A stretch of DNA of 64,000 bases, from positions 62,001-126,000 of the forward strand of contig NZ_JAUSXS010000001.1 of assembly GCF_030816195.1 (NCBI RefSeq), written 5' to 3'. Position numbers and translations under genes: made by a program. Below the pieces are notes generated by a model. It saw only the letters and a list, made by a program, of their open reading frames with translations. It ran no database searches and had not been told where the DNA came from. Source of the DNA: Pseudomonas sp. W4I3 (GTDB taxonomy: Bacteria > Pseudomonadota > Gammaproteobacteria > Pseudomonadales > Pseudomonadaceae). Of the stretch, positions 45,999-54,959 are shown one piece after another (the stretch's first letter is position 1; the number at the start of each line of letters is the position of its first letter).

Positions 45999-46177
45999 AG
46001 CCCAGGCAGTCGAGTTTCTGGAAGGTGTTTGGCATTCCGCTGGGGATCGGCCTGCTCAGCGCGGCCGGGTTGTTTGCGGCGTTGCTGGGGGACGGGTGGT
46101 GGGATTCGTTGAGCTGGGTCGGGTTGGGTATTCCGGCGGCGATTGGTGCTAGAGCATTAGTGAGGAGGCGCGGCTGA
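45995..46177 (+). CDS. Small two-helix membrane protein following the PepSY gene
   Basis: A 60-residue protein with hydrophobic segments at about 13-33 and 38-55, beginning MKPRQSSFWKVFGIPLGIGL. It overlaps the PepSY gene (ATGA) and is thus translationally coupled to it. Similar small proteins accompany PepSY/FoxB genes in pseudomonads; a subunit or assembly role in the same reductase is an inference. A REP pair follows directly. Confidence 0.75.
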   Translation: MKPRQSSFWKVFGIPLGIGLLSAAGLFAALLGDGWWDSLSWVGLGIPAAIGARALVRRRG

Positions 46178-46181
46178 GGGC

Positions 46182-46257
46182 GCTATCGGGGGCAAGCCCC
46201 CTCCCACATTTTGATTTGTGAATGCCTTCAACTGTGGGAGGGGGCTTGCCCCCGATG
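46182..46257. repeat. Pair of REP elements, outward orientation
   Basis: GCTATCGGGGGCAAGCCCCC at 46182 and CTGTGGGAGGGGGCTTGCCC at 46232, with a spacer like that at 31790-31818. Confidence 0.9.
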
Positions 46258-46341
46258 AGGCCTTCAAATCCTGCGAAAATCCCCCTCGCCAGCCACGGCA
46301 CAAGCCTCTAGTCTAGCCACAACCCATTTCGAGGAATGCCC

Positions 46342-46971
46342 ATGTCTGCGCCCAGCATGACCTTGTTCCACAATCCCGCTTCACCGTTCGTGCGCAAAGT
46401 CCGCGTGCTGCTGATCGAGACCGGTCAACAGGACCGTGTCGCCCTGCACGCCTGCATGCCCACCCCGGTCAACCCGGACGCGGACGTGGTGCAAGGTAAC
46501 CCGGTCGGCAAGATCCCCGCCCTGCGCCTGGCCGACGGCTCGGTGCTGCATGACAGCCGGGTGATCCTCGACTACTTCGACCACCAGCACGTCGGCAACC
46601 CGCTGATCCCCCGCGACGGCTCGGCGCGCTGGCGTCGCCTGACCCTGGCCTCGATGGCCGACGGGATCATGGATGCCGCCGTGCTGGTGCGCTACGAGAC
46701 CGCGATGCGTCCGGTGGAGAAACACTGGGACCAGTGGCTGGACGAGCAGCGCAACAAGATACGTCGCGCACTGGCTGAGCTGGAGGCCGAAGCGATTGCC
46801 GAATTGACCAGCCACTTCGACATCGCCGCGATCAGCGTGGCCTGTGCCCTGGGCTACCTCGACTTCCGCCACCCCGACCTGCAATGGCGCACGGATAACC
46901 CCAAGCTTGCCCAGTGGTACGCCGAGGTCAGCCAGCGGGCGTCGATGCAGCAGACCCAACCACCCGTTTAA
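46342..46971 (+). CDS. Glutathione S-transferase family protein
   Basis: A 209-residue GST: thioredoxin-like N-terminal domain (residues about 5-80, TLFHNPASPFVRKVRVLLIE, with the glutathione motif GKIPAL and DSRVI) and a helical C-terminal domain. ATG 46342 is preferred to 46336 because GAGG lies seven bases before it. Substrate unknown; such enzymes conjugate or reduce electrophiles. Confidence 0.88.
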   Translation: MSAPSMTLFHNPASPFVRKVRVLLIETGQQDRVALHACMPTPVNPDADVVQGNPVGKIPALRLADGSVLHDSRVILDYFDHQHVGNPLIPRDGSARWRRLTLASMADGIMDAAVLVRYETAMRPVEKHWDQWLDEQRNKIRRALAELEAEAIAELTSHFDIAAISVACALGYLDFRHPDLQWRTDNPKLAQWYAEVSQRASMQQTQPPV

Positions 46972-46980
46972 CGGCACCCC

Positions 46981-47080
46981 TGTAGGAGCGAGCTTGCTCG
47001 CGAAAATCGTCAACGATAACGCGGGGCACTTGGTTAAACGCGGCGTTCTTGCATTCTTCGCGAGCAAGCTCGCTCCTACA
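46981..47080. repeat. Second-family REPIN (TGTAGGAGCGAGCTTGCTCG type)
   Basis: TGTAGGAGCGAGCTTGCTCG at 46981 and its inverse ending CTCGCTCCTACA at 47080, around a GATAAC-containing middle. It is a distinct REP family from the GTGGGAGGGGG type; its only other copy here is at 57262. Confidence 0.9.
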
Positions 47081-47148
47081 GTGGACGGTGGCGTTGATGA
47101 GGAAGTTGACCATTCTGGCCTTCATTTGCTGATCTTCGCGCAATCCGA

Positions 47149-48498
47149 TCATTGCACCGCCTCCACCTTGCGCTTGCCCACGCCATACCAGTCCAGTTTG
47201 CGCGTCAGCACCATCACCGTACCCAGCAGGCCGAACAGCAGCAGCGAGCCCATCAGCAATGCGTAATCCTCGGCACTCAGCAGCCCGTACAACAAACCGT
47301 ACAACGCCGCCAACCCCACCGAAAACCCCAGGCCATGGGCCACGCTGCGCAGCACATGGCACACGTAGAAACCGATCAACACGACGCAGGCACTGGCCGA
47401 TATCAGGTAAGCCATGGCAAACCCCAGATGCTCGGACAGCGACAACAGCAACAGGTAGAAGAACGCCAGCGCAACGCCCACCAACGCATACTGGATGGGG
47501 TGCACCGCCAGGTTCTTGAGCACTTCGAACAGGAAGAAGCCGGCAAAGGTCAGGGCGATGAACAACAGCGCGTATTTGATCGCGCGGTCGCTTTTGAGGT
47601 ACTGGTCCACCGGGTCGATGAAGTTCACGCCGAAGCTGCGATTGTTGAAGTCGTCACAGCCTTGGCGGTCCAGGCAGGTTTGCAGGGCCTGTTCCAGGTT
47701 GGTGGAGAAAAACGAGGTCTGCCAGTGAGCGGTAAAGCCCTTGTCGGTGACGTCCCGCTGCGTCGGCAGGAAGTTGCCGATAAAGCTTGGGTGCGGCCAG
47801 TTGGAGGCGAGCGATACCTGGCTGGTCTTGCCCACCGGCACCACTTGCAGTTGTTCGGTGCCCTGCAGGCGTAGGTCGAAAGCGAAGTCCAGGGCGACGG
47901 GTTTCTTGCTGTCCTGATCGGGCAGCATCACGTGCACCCCTTCCCCCAGCCAGTCCACCTGGGAGCCAGGCGAAAACTCCAGGCGCTGCTCGCCCAGCTC
48001 CAGCTTCAACGCATTTTCGATGCCACGTATATCGCTGATGCCCACCGCCAGAAATGCCGGCTCGAAACGGTAGTCGGCGAAGTTCTCCGTGATGCCCAGT
48101 TGGGCAGGCAACTGGAAACGCCCGCTGATGCGGTTGTCGGCATGGAACAACCGCGCCTGGTAGATGCCCCGTGCGCGCAGCTCGGTCTGCACCTGGCCGT
48201 CGAGCGCGAAATGCTCCGGCAGGAAGTACAAGCGGCCACGCTCCTCACGGGTTTCTTCGTAGCGTTTGTTGAGTTTTTCATTGAGCTTCCACTCGCGCAC
48301 CGTCTTGCGATAAGGCACCACCATCACCGGCCCGGTGAGGCGTTGGGCAAAGCTTGAACTTCGGGCGATGTCCATCAATACGCCGTCGCGCAGTTGTTGG
48401 CGGTCGCTGATGATGCCGTTGATCATCAGCAACGGAATCAGCAACAGCAGAATCAGTAGCGCAATCGCGCCGAGTTTGAAAAGCAGGCTGCGGTTCAT
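47149..48498 (-). CDS. creD: Inner membrane protein CreD
   Basis: A 449-residue membrane protein, close to E. coli CreD (450). One N-terminal helix (LLFKLGAIALLILLLLIPLL), a large outer domain (DRQQLRDGVLMDIARSSSFA onward) and about five helices in the C-terminal third. CreD is the main target of the CreBC system and affects envelope integrity, beta-lactam response and biofilm. It lies 51 bases downstream of creC on the same strand. No exact TTCAC-N6-TTCAC cre tag was seen there. Confidence 0.92.
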   Translation of the reverse strand: MNRSLLFKLGAIALLILLLLIPLLMINGIISDRQQLRDGVLMDIARSSSFAQRLTGPVMVVPYRKTVREWKLNEKLNKRYEETREERGRLYFLPEHFALDGQVQTELRARGIYQARLFHADNRISGRFQLPAQLGITENFADYRFEPAFLAVGISDIRGIENALKLELGEQRLEFSPGSQVDWLGEGVHVMLPDQDSKKPVALDFAFDLRLQGTEQLQVVPVGKTSQVSLASNWPHPSFIGNFLPTQRDVTDKGFTAHWQTSFFSTNLEQALQTCLDRQGCDDFNNRSFGVNFIDPVDQYLKSDRAIKYALLFIALTFAGFFLFEVLKNLAVHPIQYALVGVALAFFYLLLLSLSEHLGFAMAYLISASACVVLIGFYVCHVLRSVAHGLGFSVGLAALYGLLYGLLSAEDYALLMGSLLLFGLLGTVMVLTRKLDWYGVGKRKVEAVQ

Positions 48499-48549
48499 GG
48501 GGCTCTCCCTGTTTTGATGAGGAGAGTCTGGGCAGCCTGTGTGGGGGAT

Positions 48550-49989
48550 TTATGTGGGCAATGTGGAGACTGTGTGGAGATGCAGCACCACCTGCACGCC
48601 GCCAGGCACGTTGCCGATCTGCAGCGCGCCGCCATGCAGCTTCATCACTTCCTCGACAAAATTGAGGCCCAGGCCCGTGCTTTTGCGCCCGCTGGCCGGG
48701 CGTGGCAGGGAATAGAACCGCTCGCTCAGGCGCGGCAAGGCGTAATCCGGGATCGGCGCGGCCTGGTTGAACAGGCTTACTTGAACGTCGTTGTGCTGCA
48801 CCTGCGCGCTGAACCGCAGCGCGCCGCCGGGCGGGGTGAAATCCAGGGCGTTGTCCAGCAGGTTGCCCAGGGCCTGGCGCAGCAGGAACGGTTCGCCAAA
48901 CACCTTCACCTCGGCGCCAATGCGTTGTTCGACGCGCAGGCCGGCGCTTTCGATCCGTGCGCACTGCGCCATCAACACTTCGTCGACCAAGCCCGCCAGC
49001 GCCATACTCGTTTGCTCTTCCAGCCCCTGGCGCTGCTCCACCTGCGCCAGGTTCAACAGCCGCTCGATCAGCTGCTGCAGACGCGCGCTTTCGCTGTCGA
49101 TATTGCCCACGAAGCGCTGCTGCTGTTCGCGGGTCATATCGCCCTGCAGCAACTCCGCCGCGCCGCGAATGGCCGCCAGCGGGCTTTTCAGTTCGTGGGT
49201 CAGGGTGTGCACGTAATGTTCGACATAGGCCTTGCCTTCTAACTGCGTGCGCATGTGCTCGACGGCGGTGGACAGTTGCTTGAGCTCGCCGCCCCGGTAA
49301 TGAGGCAACTCGGCTCGGCGCCCTTCGCTGACGGCCTGGGCGTAGGCGGTCAAGCGCTTGAGGGCGACGCTCAGCCACCACGACAACAATGCGCCCAGCA
49401 GCAGGCCCAGAATCACCAGCCCGGCGCCGTACCACAGCAGGCGTCGCTCGGTGCGGTCGACGTAGGGCTGCAACGAGCTGTTGGGCTTGGCCACGGTGAC
49501 CACGCCGATAATGCGGCCGTCGTCGCGAATCGGCGCGCCCACGTGCATCACCGATGAGTTCGGGTCATCCGCTTCGCTGCGGCTGGACCGCGCGCCATAT
49601 TCGCCGCGCAGGGTCAGGTACACGTCGTTCCACTTCGAATAGTCCTGGCCCACGGCCTCACCGGCGGAGTCGAGCAATACCGTGCCCTTGGCGTCGGTGA
49701 CATAGATGCGGTGGTTGACCTGATTCTTCGGCAGGCCCCAGATGACCGCCCCCGGCTGGCGATTGCCGTAGGCCTTGAGCAGCTCGGGCCAGCGGCTCTG
49801 GCCGAGGGTGCCGTTTTTCACATCATCGCGCAGGATTTCGGCGAGCAGGTTGGCGGTGTCCACCAGGGTTTCTTCGGTGGACTGGCGCACGCCCGGGCGG
49901 ATTTCCTTCATTACCGTGTTGAGCACGAAATAGCCGGTCAAACCGATGAACAACGCGTACACCAGGAAGATCCGCAGCCCCAGGCGCAT
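48550..49989 (-). CDS. creC: Sensor histidine kinase CreC
   Basis: A 479-residue kinase: N-terminal helix, periplasmic sensor (about 30-180), second helix (about 185-205), HAMP, H-box THELKSPLAAIRG (about 266-278), and an ATPase domain with GLGLNFVEEVMKLHGG. It phosphorylates CreB. Start and creB stop share a base (TGATG). Confidence 0.92.
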   Translation of the reverse strand: MRLGLRIFLVYALFIGLTGYFVLNTVMKEIRPGVRQSTEETLVDTANLLAEILRDDVKNGTLGQSRWPELLKAYGNRQPGAVIWGLPKNQVNHRIYVTDAKGTVLLDSAGEAVGQDYSKWNDVYLTLRGEYGARSSRSEADDPNSSVMHVGAPIRDDGRIIGVVTVAKPNSSLQPYVDRTERRLLWYGAGLVILGLLLGALLSWWLSVALKRLTAYAQAVSEGRRAELPHYRGGELKQLSTAVEHMRTQLEGKAYVEHYVHTLTHELKSPLAAIRGAAELLQGDMTREQQQRFVGNIDSESARLQQLIERLLNLAQVEQRQGLEEQTSMALAGLVDEVLMAQCARIESAGLRVEQRIGAEVKVFGEPFLLRQALGNLLDNALDFTPPGGALRFSAQVQHNDVQVSLFNQAAPIPDYALPRLSERFYSLPRPASGRKSTGLGLNFVEEVMKLHGGALQIGNVPGGVQVVLHLHTVSTLPT

Positions 49990-50657
49990 CAGCTATGGCT
50001 CGGGCTGTAGCTGTAACCCAGGCCGCGATGCGTCTGGATCGGTTCGGCATCGGCGGCCACGCTGCGCAGTTTGCCGCGCAGGCTTTTGATATGGGTGTCG
50101 ATATTGCGCTCGTAGCCGGCGTCGGCCGGTACGCCCACAGCGTCCAGCAGTTGCTCGCGGCTGAACACCCGCTCGGGTTGTTCCAGCAGGCTTTGCAGCA
50201 GGCGAAACTCATGACGCGTCAGGCTCAGTGGCTGGCTGCGATACAGGATCTGCATGCGTTCCAGGTCGACCTGAAACACCGCAGGCGCCACAGTCGGGCC
50301 GACACGCTTGAGGATCGCCCGCACCCTGGCCGCCACTTCGCGCGGGCTGAAGGGCTTGACCACATAATCGTCGGCGCCGATTTCCAGCCCTACCACCCGG
50401 TCGATCTCGCCATCGCGCGCGCTGAGGAACATCACCGGCACTTCGCTGAACCGGCGCAGTTGCTTGCAGGTTTCAAAACCGCTGATGTCGGGCAGGCCGA
50501 TGTCGAGGATGATCAGGTCGGCCGGGGTTTGGCGCTGATGCTCCAGCGCCGCCTGGCCGAGGCTCAGCCAGGTGGTGGTAAAGCCCTCGCCTTGCAGGGC
50601 AAAAATCAGCGTGTCGGCTATTGCCGCTTCGTCTTCGACAATCAGGATATGCGGCAT
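49989..50657 (-). CDS. creB: Response regulator CreB
   Basis: A 222-residue OmpR-family regulator: receiver (residues 1-120; phospho-acceptor in LIILDIGLPDISG) and winged-helix DNA-binding domain (about 128-220, SLTRHEFRLLQSLLEQPERV). It is probably transcribed with the upstream protease-like gene, nine bases away, and with creC and creD. Confidence 0.93.
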   Translation of the reverse strand: MPHILIVEDEAAIADTLIFALQGEGFTTTWLSLGQAALEHQRQTPADLIILDIGLPDISGFETCKQLRRFSEVPVMFLSARDGEIDRVVGLEIGADDYVVKPFSPREVAARVRAILKRVGPTVAPAVFQVDLERMQILYRSQPLSLTRHEFRLLQSLLEQPERVFSREQLLDAVGVPADAGYERNIDTHIKSLRGKLRSVAADAEPIQTHRGLGYSYSPSHS

Positions 50658-50666
50658 GGGGGTCCG

Positions 50667-51182
50667 TCAGCAGTCCGGTTTGTCGGCAGTGTAGCGACGC
50701 GCCGGGTTTACCGCTGCACCGAATTCACGCAAGGCCTTGGCGCCGATCAGCAGCGGGTAGTTGAAACTGCTGCGGTCGGTGAGGTTGACCTCGACGGTAC
50801 GCTTGACGTCACCCAGGCACATCTCCAGGTCGATCACCGGGCGCTTGGCCACGCTGGCTTCGTCCTTGTCGTCATCTTCGTCGGCGCGGCTCTTGATCTT
50901 GCTGATGCGCGAGACCTTGTGCTCGTAGACTTTGTTGTCGGCGTCCTTGCCGCCGAGACGGAAGCGCACCCAGTCATCACCATCACGGGTGAAGGTTTCG
51001 ATGTCGCGGGCCGACAGCGAGGCGGTCAGCGCGCCGGTGTCCATCTTGGCCTTGAAGGTCTGGCCGATTTCCGGCAACTGAATGTATTCGTAGCGACCGT
51101 AGAGGGTCGGTTCGGCAGCCATCACGGGCACGGCGGCCATCATCGGAAAAACTAGGGCGAACGCGGCAAGGGGCAATTTCAC
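50667..51182 (-). CDS. RimB-like/'ATP-dependent zinc protease' family, retropepsin-like protein with signal peptide
   Basis: A 171-residue exported protein: signal peptide VKLPLAAFALVFPMMAAVPV ending in MAA, then a retropepsin-like aspartic protease fold with the active-site-like KMDTGALTASLSA and C-terminal PLLIGAKALREFG. The family (PF05618) is widely labelled an ATP-dependent zinc protease, but the DTG motif points to aspartic-protease kinship. The cytosolic relative RimB acts with RimK, whereas this copy is secreted. GTG 51182 is chosen with GAGGAAA upstream. Nine bases precede creB. Confidence 0.82.
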   Translation of the reverse strand: MKLPLAAFALVFPMMAAVPVMAAEPTLYGRYEYIQLPEIGQTFKAKMDTGALTASLSARDIETFTRDGDDWVRFRLGGKDADNKVYEHKVSRISKIKSRADEDDDKDEASVAKRPVIDLEMCLGDVKRTVEVNLTDRSSFNYPLLIGAKALREFGAAVNPARRYTADKPDC

Positions 51183-51352
51183 GGCATGATTTCCTCGAAA
51201 GAAGTGACGGATTCTAGACCGCACGCACAGCACTTAGTTGGACGACCGAGCATAACCGGGCCATTGTGAAACATTCGTGCGGCCATTTGCGATTTGGCCT
51301 CTAGACTCACCTTGCTTATCATTGCCCGCCCACAGAATTCCAAGAGTTGCTT

Positions 51353-52240
51353 ATGCGCCGCCTGCTCACCGGCTGTTTGGTCACCCTGCTGCTGTTACTT
51401 AACACACTGATCCTGATCGGCCCCTTGATGGTCTTCGCCCTGCTCAAACTGGTGGCGCCGGGTCGCTCGCGTGACTATGCGTCATGGGCGGTGATGTGGA
51501 TCGCCGAGACCTGGGCCGAGATCGACAAGCTGATCTTCGCGGCGTGCATTCCCACCCAGTGGGATATTCGTGGCGGTGAGGCCCTACGCGGTGACACCTC
51601 GTACCTGGTCATCAGCAACCACCAGTCGTGGGTGGATATTCCGGCCCTGATCCAGGCGCTGAACCGGCGCACACCGTTCTTCAAGTTCTTCCTGAAAAAA
51701 GAGCTGATCTGGGTGCCCTTCCTCGGCCTGGCCTGGTGGGCGCTGGATTACCCGTTCATGAAACGCTACACCAAGGCGTTTCTGGCCAAGCACCCAGAGC
51801 TGGCCGGGCAGGACCTGAAGATCACCAAAGAGGCCTGCGAGCTGTTCAAGCGCCAACCGGTGACGGTGGTCAATTACCTTGAAGGGACGCGGTTCAGCGA
51901 GGCCAAACGCAAACAGCAGGACTCCCCTTTCAACCGGTTGCTCAAGCCGAAGGCCGGTGGCGTGGCGTTCGTATTGGCGGCGATGGGCGAGCAGTTGGAC
52001 GCCATCCTCGACGTGACTGTGGTGTACCCACAGCAAAAGATTCCAGGTTTCTGGGATTTGATCAGCGGCGCGGTGCCGAAAGTGATCGTGGATATCCGCA
52101 CCCGTGAACTGGATCCGGCGTTGTGGCAGGGGGATTACGAAAACGATCCGGCGTTTCGCCAGACCGTCCAGAACTGGGTCAACCAGCTCTGGAGGGAAAA
52201 AGACGCGCGCATCGAACAGCTGCGCGCGCAGCAGCCTTAG
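51353..52240 (+). CDS. Membrane acyltransferase (PlsC-like, YihG family)
   Basis: A 295-residue lysophospholipid acyltransferase-fold protein with an N-terminal hydrophobic helix (LLTGCLVTLLLLLNTLILIG). The catalytic motif NHQSWVD and the substrate motif EGTRFSE are intact. It resembles E. coli YihG, an accessory 1-acylglycerol-3-phosphate acyltransferase. ATG 51353 follows AAGAG. It is convergent with the DUF2780 gene, overlapping it by four bases. Confidence 0.87.
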   Translation: MRRLLTGCLVTLLLLLNTLILIGPLMVFALLKLVAPGRSRDYASWAVMWIAETWAEIDKLIFAACIPTQWDIRGGEALRGDTSYLVISNHQSWVDIPALIQALNRRTPFFKFFLKKELIWVPFLGLAWWALDYPFMKRYTKAFLAKHPELAGQDLKITKEACELFKRQPVTVVNYLEGTRFSEAKRKQQDSPFNRLLKPKAGGVAFVLAAMGEQLDAILDVTVVYPQQKIPGFWDLISGAVPKVIVDIRTRELDPALWQGDYENDPAFRQTVQNWVNQLWREKDARIEQLRAQQP

Positions 52241-52812
52241 CTGCCGGTGCCCCAGGCCTGGGCCAGCTTGCCCAGTACCGAATCGCTGGCGCCCTGGCCG
52301 CCCAGGTATTGCAGGATCACCGGGGCAAACTGGCCGATCATGCCGCTGTCCATGCCCAGGGCGCTGAACGCGGTATTCAAGTCGTTGGTGTTTTTCACGT
52401 TACCCAGCAGGCCGTCCAGGCCGCTGGTCTTGCTGCCACCGGTCTGGCCGAGCATCCCGCTCAAGGCACCGAGGCTGCCCAGCGCGTTGTCGCCGGACAA
52501 CTTGTCCAGCCCAGGCACGCTCTTGGCCAATTGCGAATAGTCATTGCCGCCCAACTGGTTCTTCGCCAGGCCCAGCATCGCGCCTGTGCCGCCGACGGCT
52601 TGCTCGGGGGTGATATTGAGTTGAGAGGTCAGGGCCGTCAGCAGGCCGGCGGTCTCCGATGTCGGTGCGGCCGCGGCGGCTTTGTTGTTGCCGCCCTGCA
52701 TGCCGGAGATGGCATTGGCTGCATCGCCAAGGCTGAAACCTGCGGCGAACACCGGAGCCGAGGCCACGGTCAACAAGCAGGACAGGGCAAAACCGCGTGA
52801 AATCTTCATCAA
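52237..52812 (-). CDS. DUF2780 secreted protein (VcgC/VcgE-like)
   Basis: A 191-residue protein with a signal peptide (MKISRGFALSCLLTVASAPV, cleaved after FAA) and a Gly/Ala/Ser-rich mature part. The SETAGLLTALTSQLNITPEQ segment and following GLxxLLG-type repeats fit DUF2780, a family of unknown function. Second Met (52809) may be the true start. Nothing in the context explains it; the sigma gene downstream on the other strand is divergent from it. Confidence 0.82.
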   Translation of the reverse strand: MMKISRGFALSCLLTVASAPVFAAGFSLGDAANAISGMQGGNNKAAAAAPTSETAGLLTALTSQLNITPEQAVGGTGAMLGLAKNQLGGNDYSQLAKSVPGLDKLSGDNALGSLGALSGMLGQTGGSKTSGLDGLLGNVKNTNDLNTAFSALGMDSGMIGQFAPVILQYLGGQGASDSVLGKLAQAWGTGS

Positions 52813-52960
52813 GACAACCTCTGAATGTAGGAGCTAAAAAGCAGGCGTTTGACTGGCGGTCTGGAAGGATGTTCCCACCCGTACGTTAGTTCAGAAAACA
52901 CTGCATCCAAATGTCCCGCCCCCACGTATATCCCACACGTGCGCCCCGGAGCTGGATGGA

Positions 52961-53587
52961 ATGAATGCCCAAGCTGGACTACCCTCTGCCTACCGTGCGC
53001 CGTCCCGCCGCCCTCGCTCGGGGGCTTGGAGAAAGCCTATTTCCACCCACGACACTGACCCGTTGCGGCCGTTACTGGCCCAATGCGCCCTGGGCAACCG
53101 CCAAGCGTTCGAAACCCTCTATCGCGGCGTTTCACCGCGCCTGCACGGCGTGGCCTACCGTTTCATGGGGCGTTCGGACTTGGCCGAAGAAGTCCTGCAG
53201 GAAGCCTTCGTACGCATCTGGTACAACGCTTCGCGCTACGAATCGCACCTGGCCTCGCCGATGACCTGGATGGTCAACATCACGCGTAACCTGGCCATCG
53301 ACCAGTTGCGCAAACACCGTGAACAACCCCTGGCCGACGGGCAGCAGGAGGCCCTGCTCGACGAGAGCCCCAGCGCCCACGACCAACTCGCCAGCGAACG
53401 CGAAGCCCACGCCTTGAAGCGCTGCCTGGACACGCTCGACGGCATGCAGCGCCAATCGATCAGCGTGGCTTACTTTCAGGGCCTGTCCTGCTCGGAGCTG
53501 GCCGACCAGTTGGCCGCGCCGCTGGGTTCGGTCAAGTCCTGGATCCGTCGTGGCATGGAACGCCTGCGCAGGTGCCTTGAATCATGA
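52961..53587 (+). CDS. ECF sigma factor (RskA-controlled type)
   Basis: A 208-residue sigma factor: region 2 (about residues 40-110, EEVLQEAFVRIWYNASRYES and MTWMVNITRNLAIDQLRKHR) and region 4 (about 148-200, AYFQGLSCSELADQLAAPLG). ATG 52961 has GGATGGA before it, but the first 30 residues are not typical, so the true start may be later. It overlaps the anti-sigma gene by four bases (ATGA). Conserved promoter targets are unknown. Confidence 0.87.
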   Translation: MNAQAGLPSAYRAPSRRPRSGAWRKPISTHDTDPLRPLLAQCALGNRQAFETLYRGVSPRLHGVAYRFMGRSDLAEEVLQEAFVRIWYNASRYESHLASPMTWMVNITRNLAIDQLRKHREQPLADGQQEALLDESPSAHDQLASEREAHALKRCLDTLDGMQRQSISVAYFQGLSCSELADQLAAPLGSVKSWIRRGMERLRRCLES

Positions 53588-54261
53588 ACTACCAGACCAC
53601 CGCCCTGCGCCGCGCCCTCGCCGCCGATTATGCGATCGGGCTGATGCCTGCCACCGCCCGTCGGCGTTTTGACGCACTGTTGTTGGAAGATGCCGCCCTG
53701 CGCGTCGAACTCGGCCATTGGCAGGATGCGCTCGCCAGCCTGACCGGCAGCGTGCCTGAGCGGCCGGTGCCGAAGCATATCTGGGCAGGCATCAAGGCAC
53801 GGATCGAACCGCAGGCGCTGCATATACCGGCGAAGAAACCGTTCTGGATGAACGTACGCCTATGGGCAGCGGTGTTCGGTATCGTTGTTGCGGTGTGGTT
53901 GGGTGTGCTGTACCAGCGCGACCCGGGTGCGCAATACAACGCCACGCTGATGGCGACCAACCAGCAACCGGCTCTGCAGATCAAAGCGTATGCCGATTAC
54001 CTGCAAGTCGAACCGCTCGCACTGGCGGCGGTGGCCTCTACGCAAACCCTGGAACTGTGGGCCGTTCCGGCCGATGGCAAACCTGTGTCGCTGGGGTTGG
54101 TGCCGGTCTCAGGCGAGGGTCGCATCCCCTTGAGCAAGGCGCAGCGGGCACTGCTTTCAGCCCCCCTGACACTTGCCGTGAGCCTGGAACCGCAAGGGGG
54201 TTCGCCGACCGGCCAACCTACTGGGCCGGTGCTGTATCAAGGCCAATTGGCATCACTCTGA
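53584..54261 (+). CDS. RskA-type membrane anti-sigma factor
   Basis: A 225-residue protein: cytoplasmic sigma-binding domain (residues about 1-85, ALRRALAADYAIGLMPATAR), one helix (about 93-112, LWAAVFGIVVAVWLGVLYQR) and an outer RskA domain (about 118-225) ending GPVLYQGQLASL. It should hold the sigma factor inactive until proteolysis. Zinc-binding HCC residues are absent. The next gene repeats the helix and outer domain. Confidence 0.86.
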   Translation: MNYQTTALRRALAADYAIGLMPATARRRFDALLLEDAALRVELGHWQDALASLTGSVPERPVPKHIWAGIKARIEPQALHIPAKKPFWMNVRLWAAVFGIVVAVWLGVLYQRDPGAQYNATLMATNQQPALQIKAYADYLQVEPLALAAVASTQTLELWAVPADGKPVSLGLVPVSGEGRIPLSKAQRALLSAPLTLAVSLEPQGGSPTGQPTGPVLYQGQLASL

Positions 54262-54346
54262 AGAAGATCGCCGATGATGGGCTCCGGAACCCATCGCGTC
54301 CAAGAGGGTCCATGAACTGACTACAAAATTTGTCAGGAAGAGACTG

Positions 54347-54805
54347 ATGACTGCGATCCAACCCCAAATGATTGAGCACAAGCCTGCATTCTGGAGCCGC
54401 CCTCGCCTGTTCATCGGCGCCTGTGTCGTGGTAGTTGCCGGTATCGGTGGCGCGCTGTACACCCAGGACACCGTCAAATCCGCGGCAACACTGGTGACGA
54501 CGACCCAACAGCCCGCCGCGCAAATCATGGCGCACAAGGATTACCTGGAAGTGCAGCCGATTGCCGCCACGGCTCCCGCGCCAGACCAGAGCCTGGAGCT
54601 ATGGGCGATTCCCAAAGATGGCACGCCAGTGTCCCTGGGACTACTGCCGGAAGACGGCAAAGGCATCATTGGCCTCAACCCGCGCCAGCAGGAAAGCATC
54701 AGCGAGCCGGTGGAATTGATGGTGAGTTCAGAGACCAAGGGTGGCTCGCTGAGCAAGCAGCCGACCGGCCCGACCGTCTACCAGGGTGCACTGGCTACAC
54801 GCTAA
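54347..54805 (+). CDS. Truncated anti-sigma paralogue (RskA outer domain only)
   Basis: A 152-residue protein: 20-residue cytoplasmic tail, one helix (about 21-41, LFIGACVVVVAGIGGALYTQ) and an outer domain clearly paralogous to that of the preceding anti-sigma (DYLEVQPIA, SLELWAIPKDGTPVSLGLLP, GPTVYQGALATR). The sigma-binding half is missing altogether, with no remnant in the 85-base gap. A good ribosome site (GGAAGAG) precedes it. It might compete for the sensor ligand or protease, or dimerise with the full anti-sigma; no function is known to me. Confidence 0.8.
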   Translation: MTAIQPQMIEHKPAFWSRPRLFIGACVVVVAGIGGALYTQDTVKSAATLVTTTQQPAAQIMAHKDYLEVQPIAATAPAPDQSLELWAIPKDGTPVSLGLLPEDGKGIIGLNPRQQESISEPVELMVSSETKGGSLSKQPTGPTVYQGALATR

Positions 54806-54827
54806 TCCCCCAAACACCACAAATCCC

Positions 54828-54918
54828 CTGTGGGAGGGGGCTTGCTCCCGATAGCGGTAAGTCAGTCACCGCAACACTGACTGAACCCCCGCCATCGGGG
54901 GCAAGCCCCCTCCCACAG
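54828..54918. repeat. REPIN
   Basis: CTGTGGGAGGGGGCTTGCTC at 54828 and the inverse REP ending CCTCCCACAG at 54918, with inner GTCAGT/ACTGAC arms. Confidence 0.92.
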
Positions 54919-54959
54919 TTAATATTCAGTGCCTAGGTGACTTGTTCCTAGGAAATGTA

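Noticed and set aside
48499-48549. CreB tag (TTCAC-N6-TTCAC) before creD
   Set aside because: Looked for in the creC-creD gap and not found; only loose CCACA-type repeats exist.
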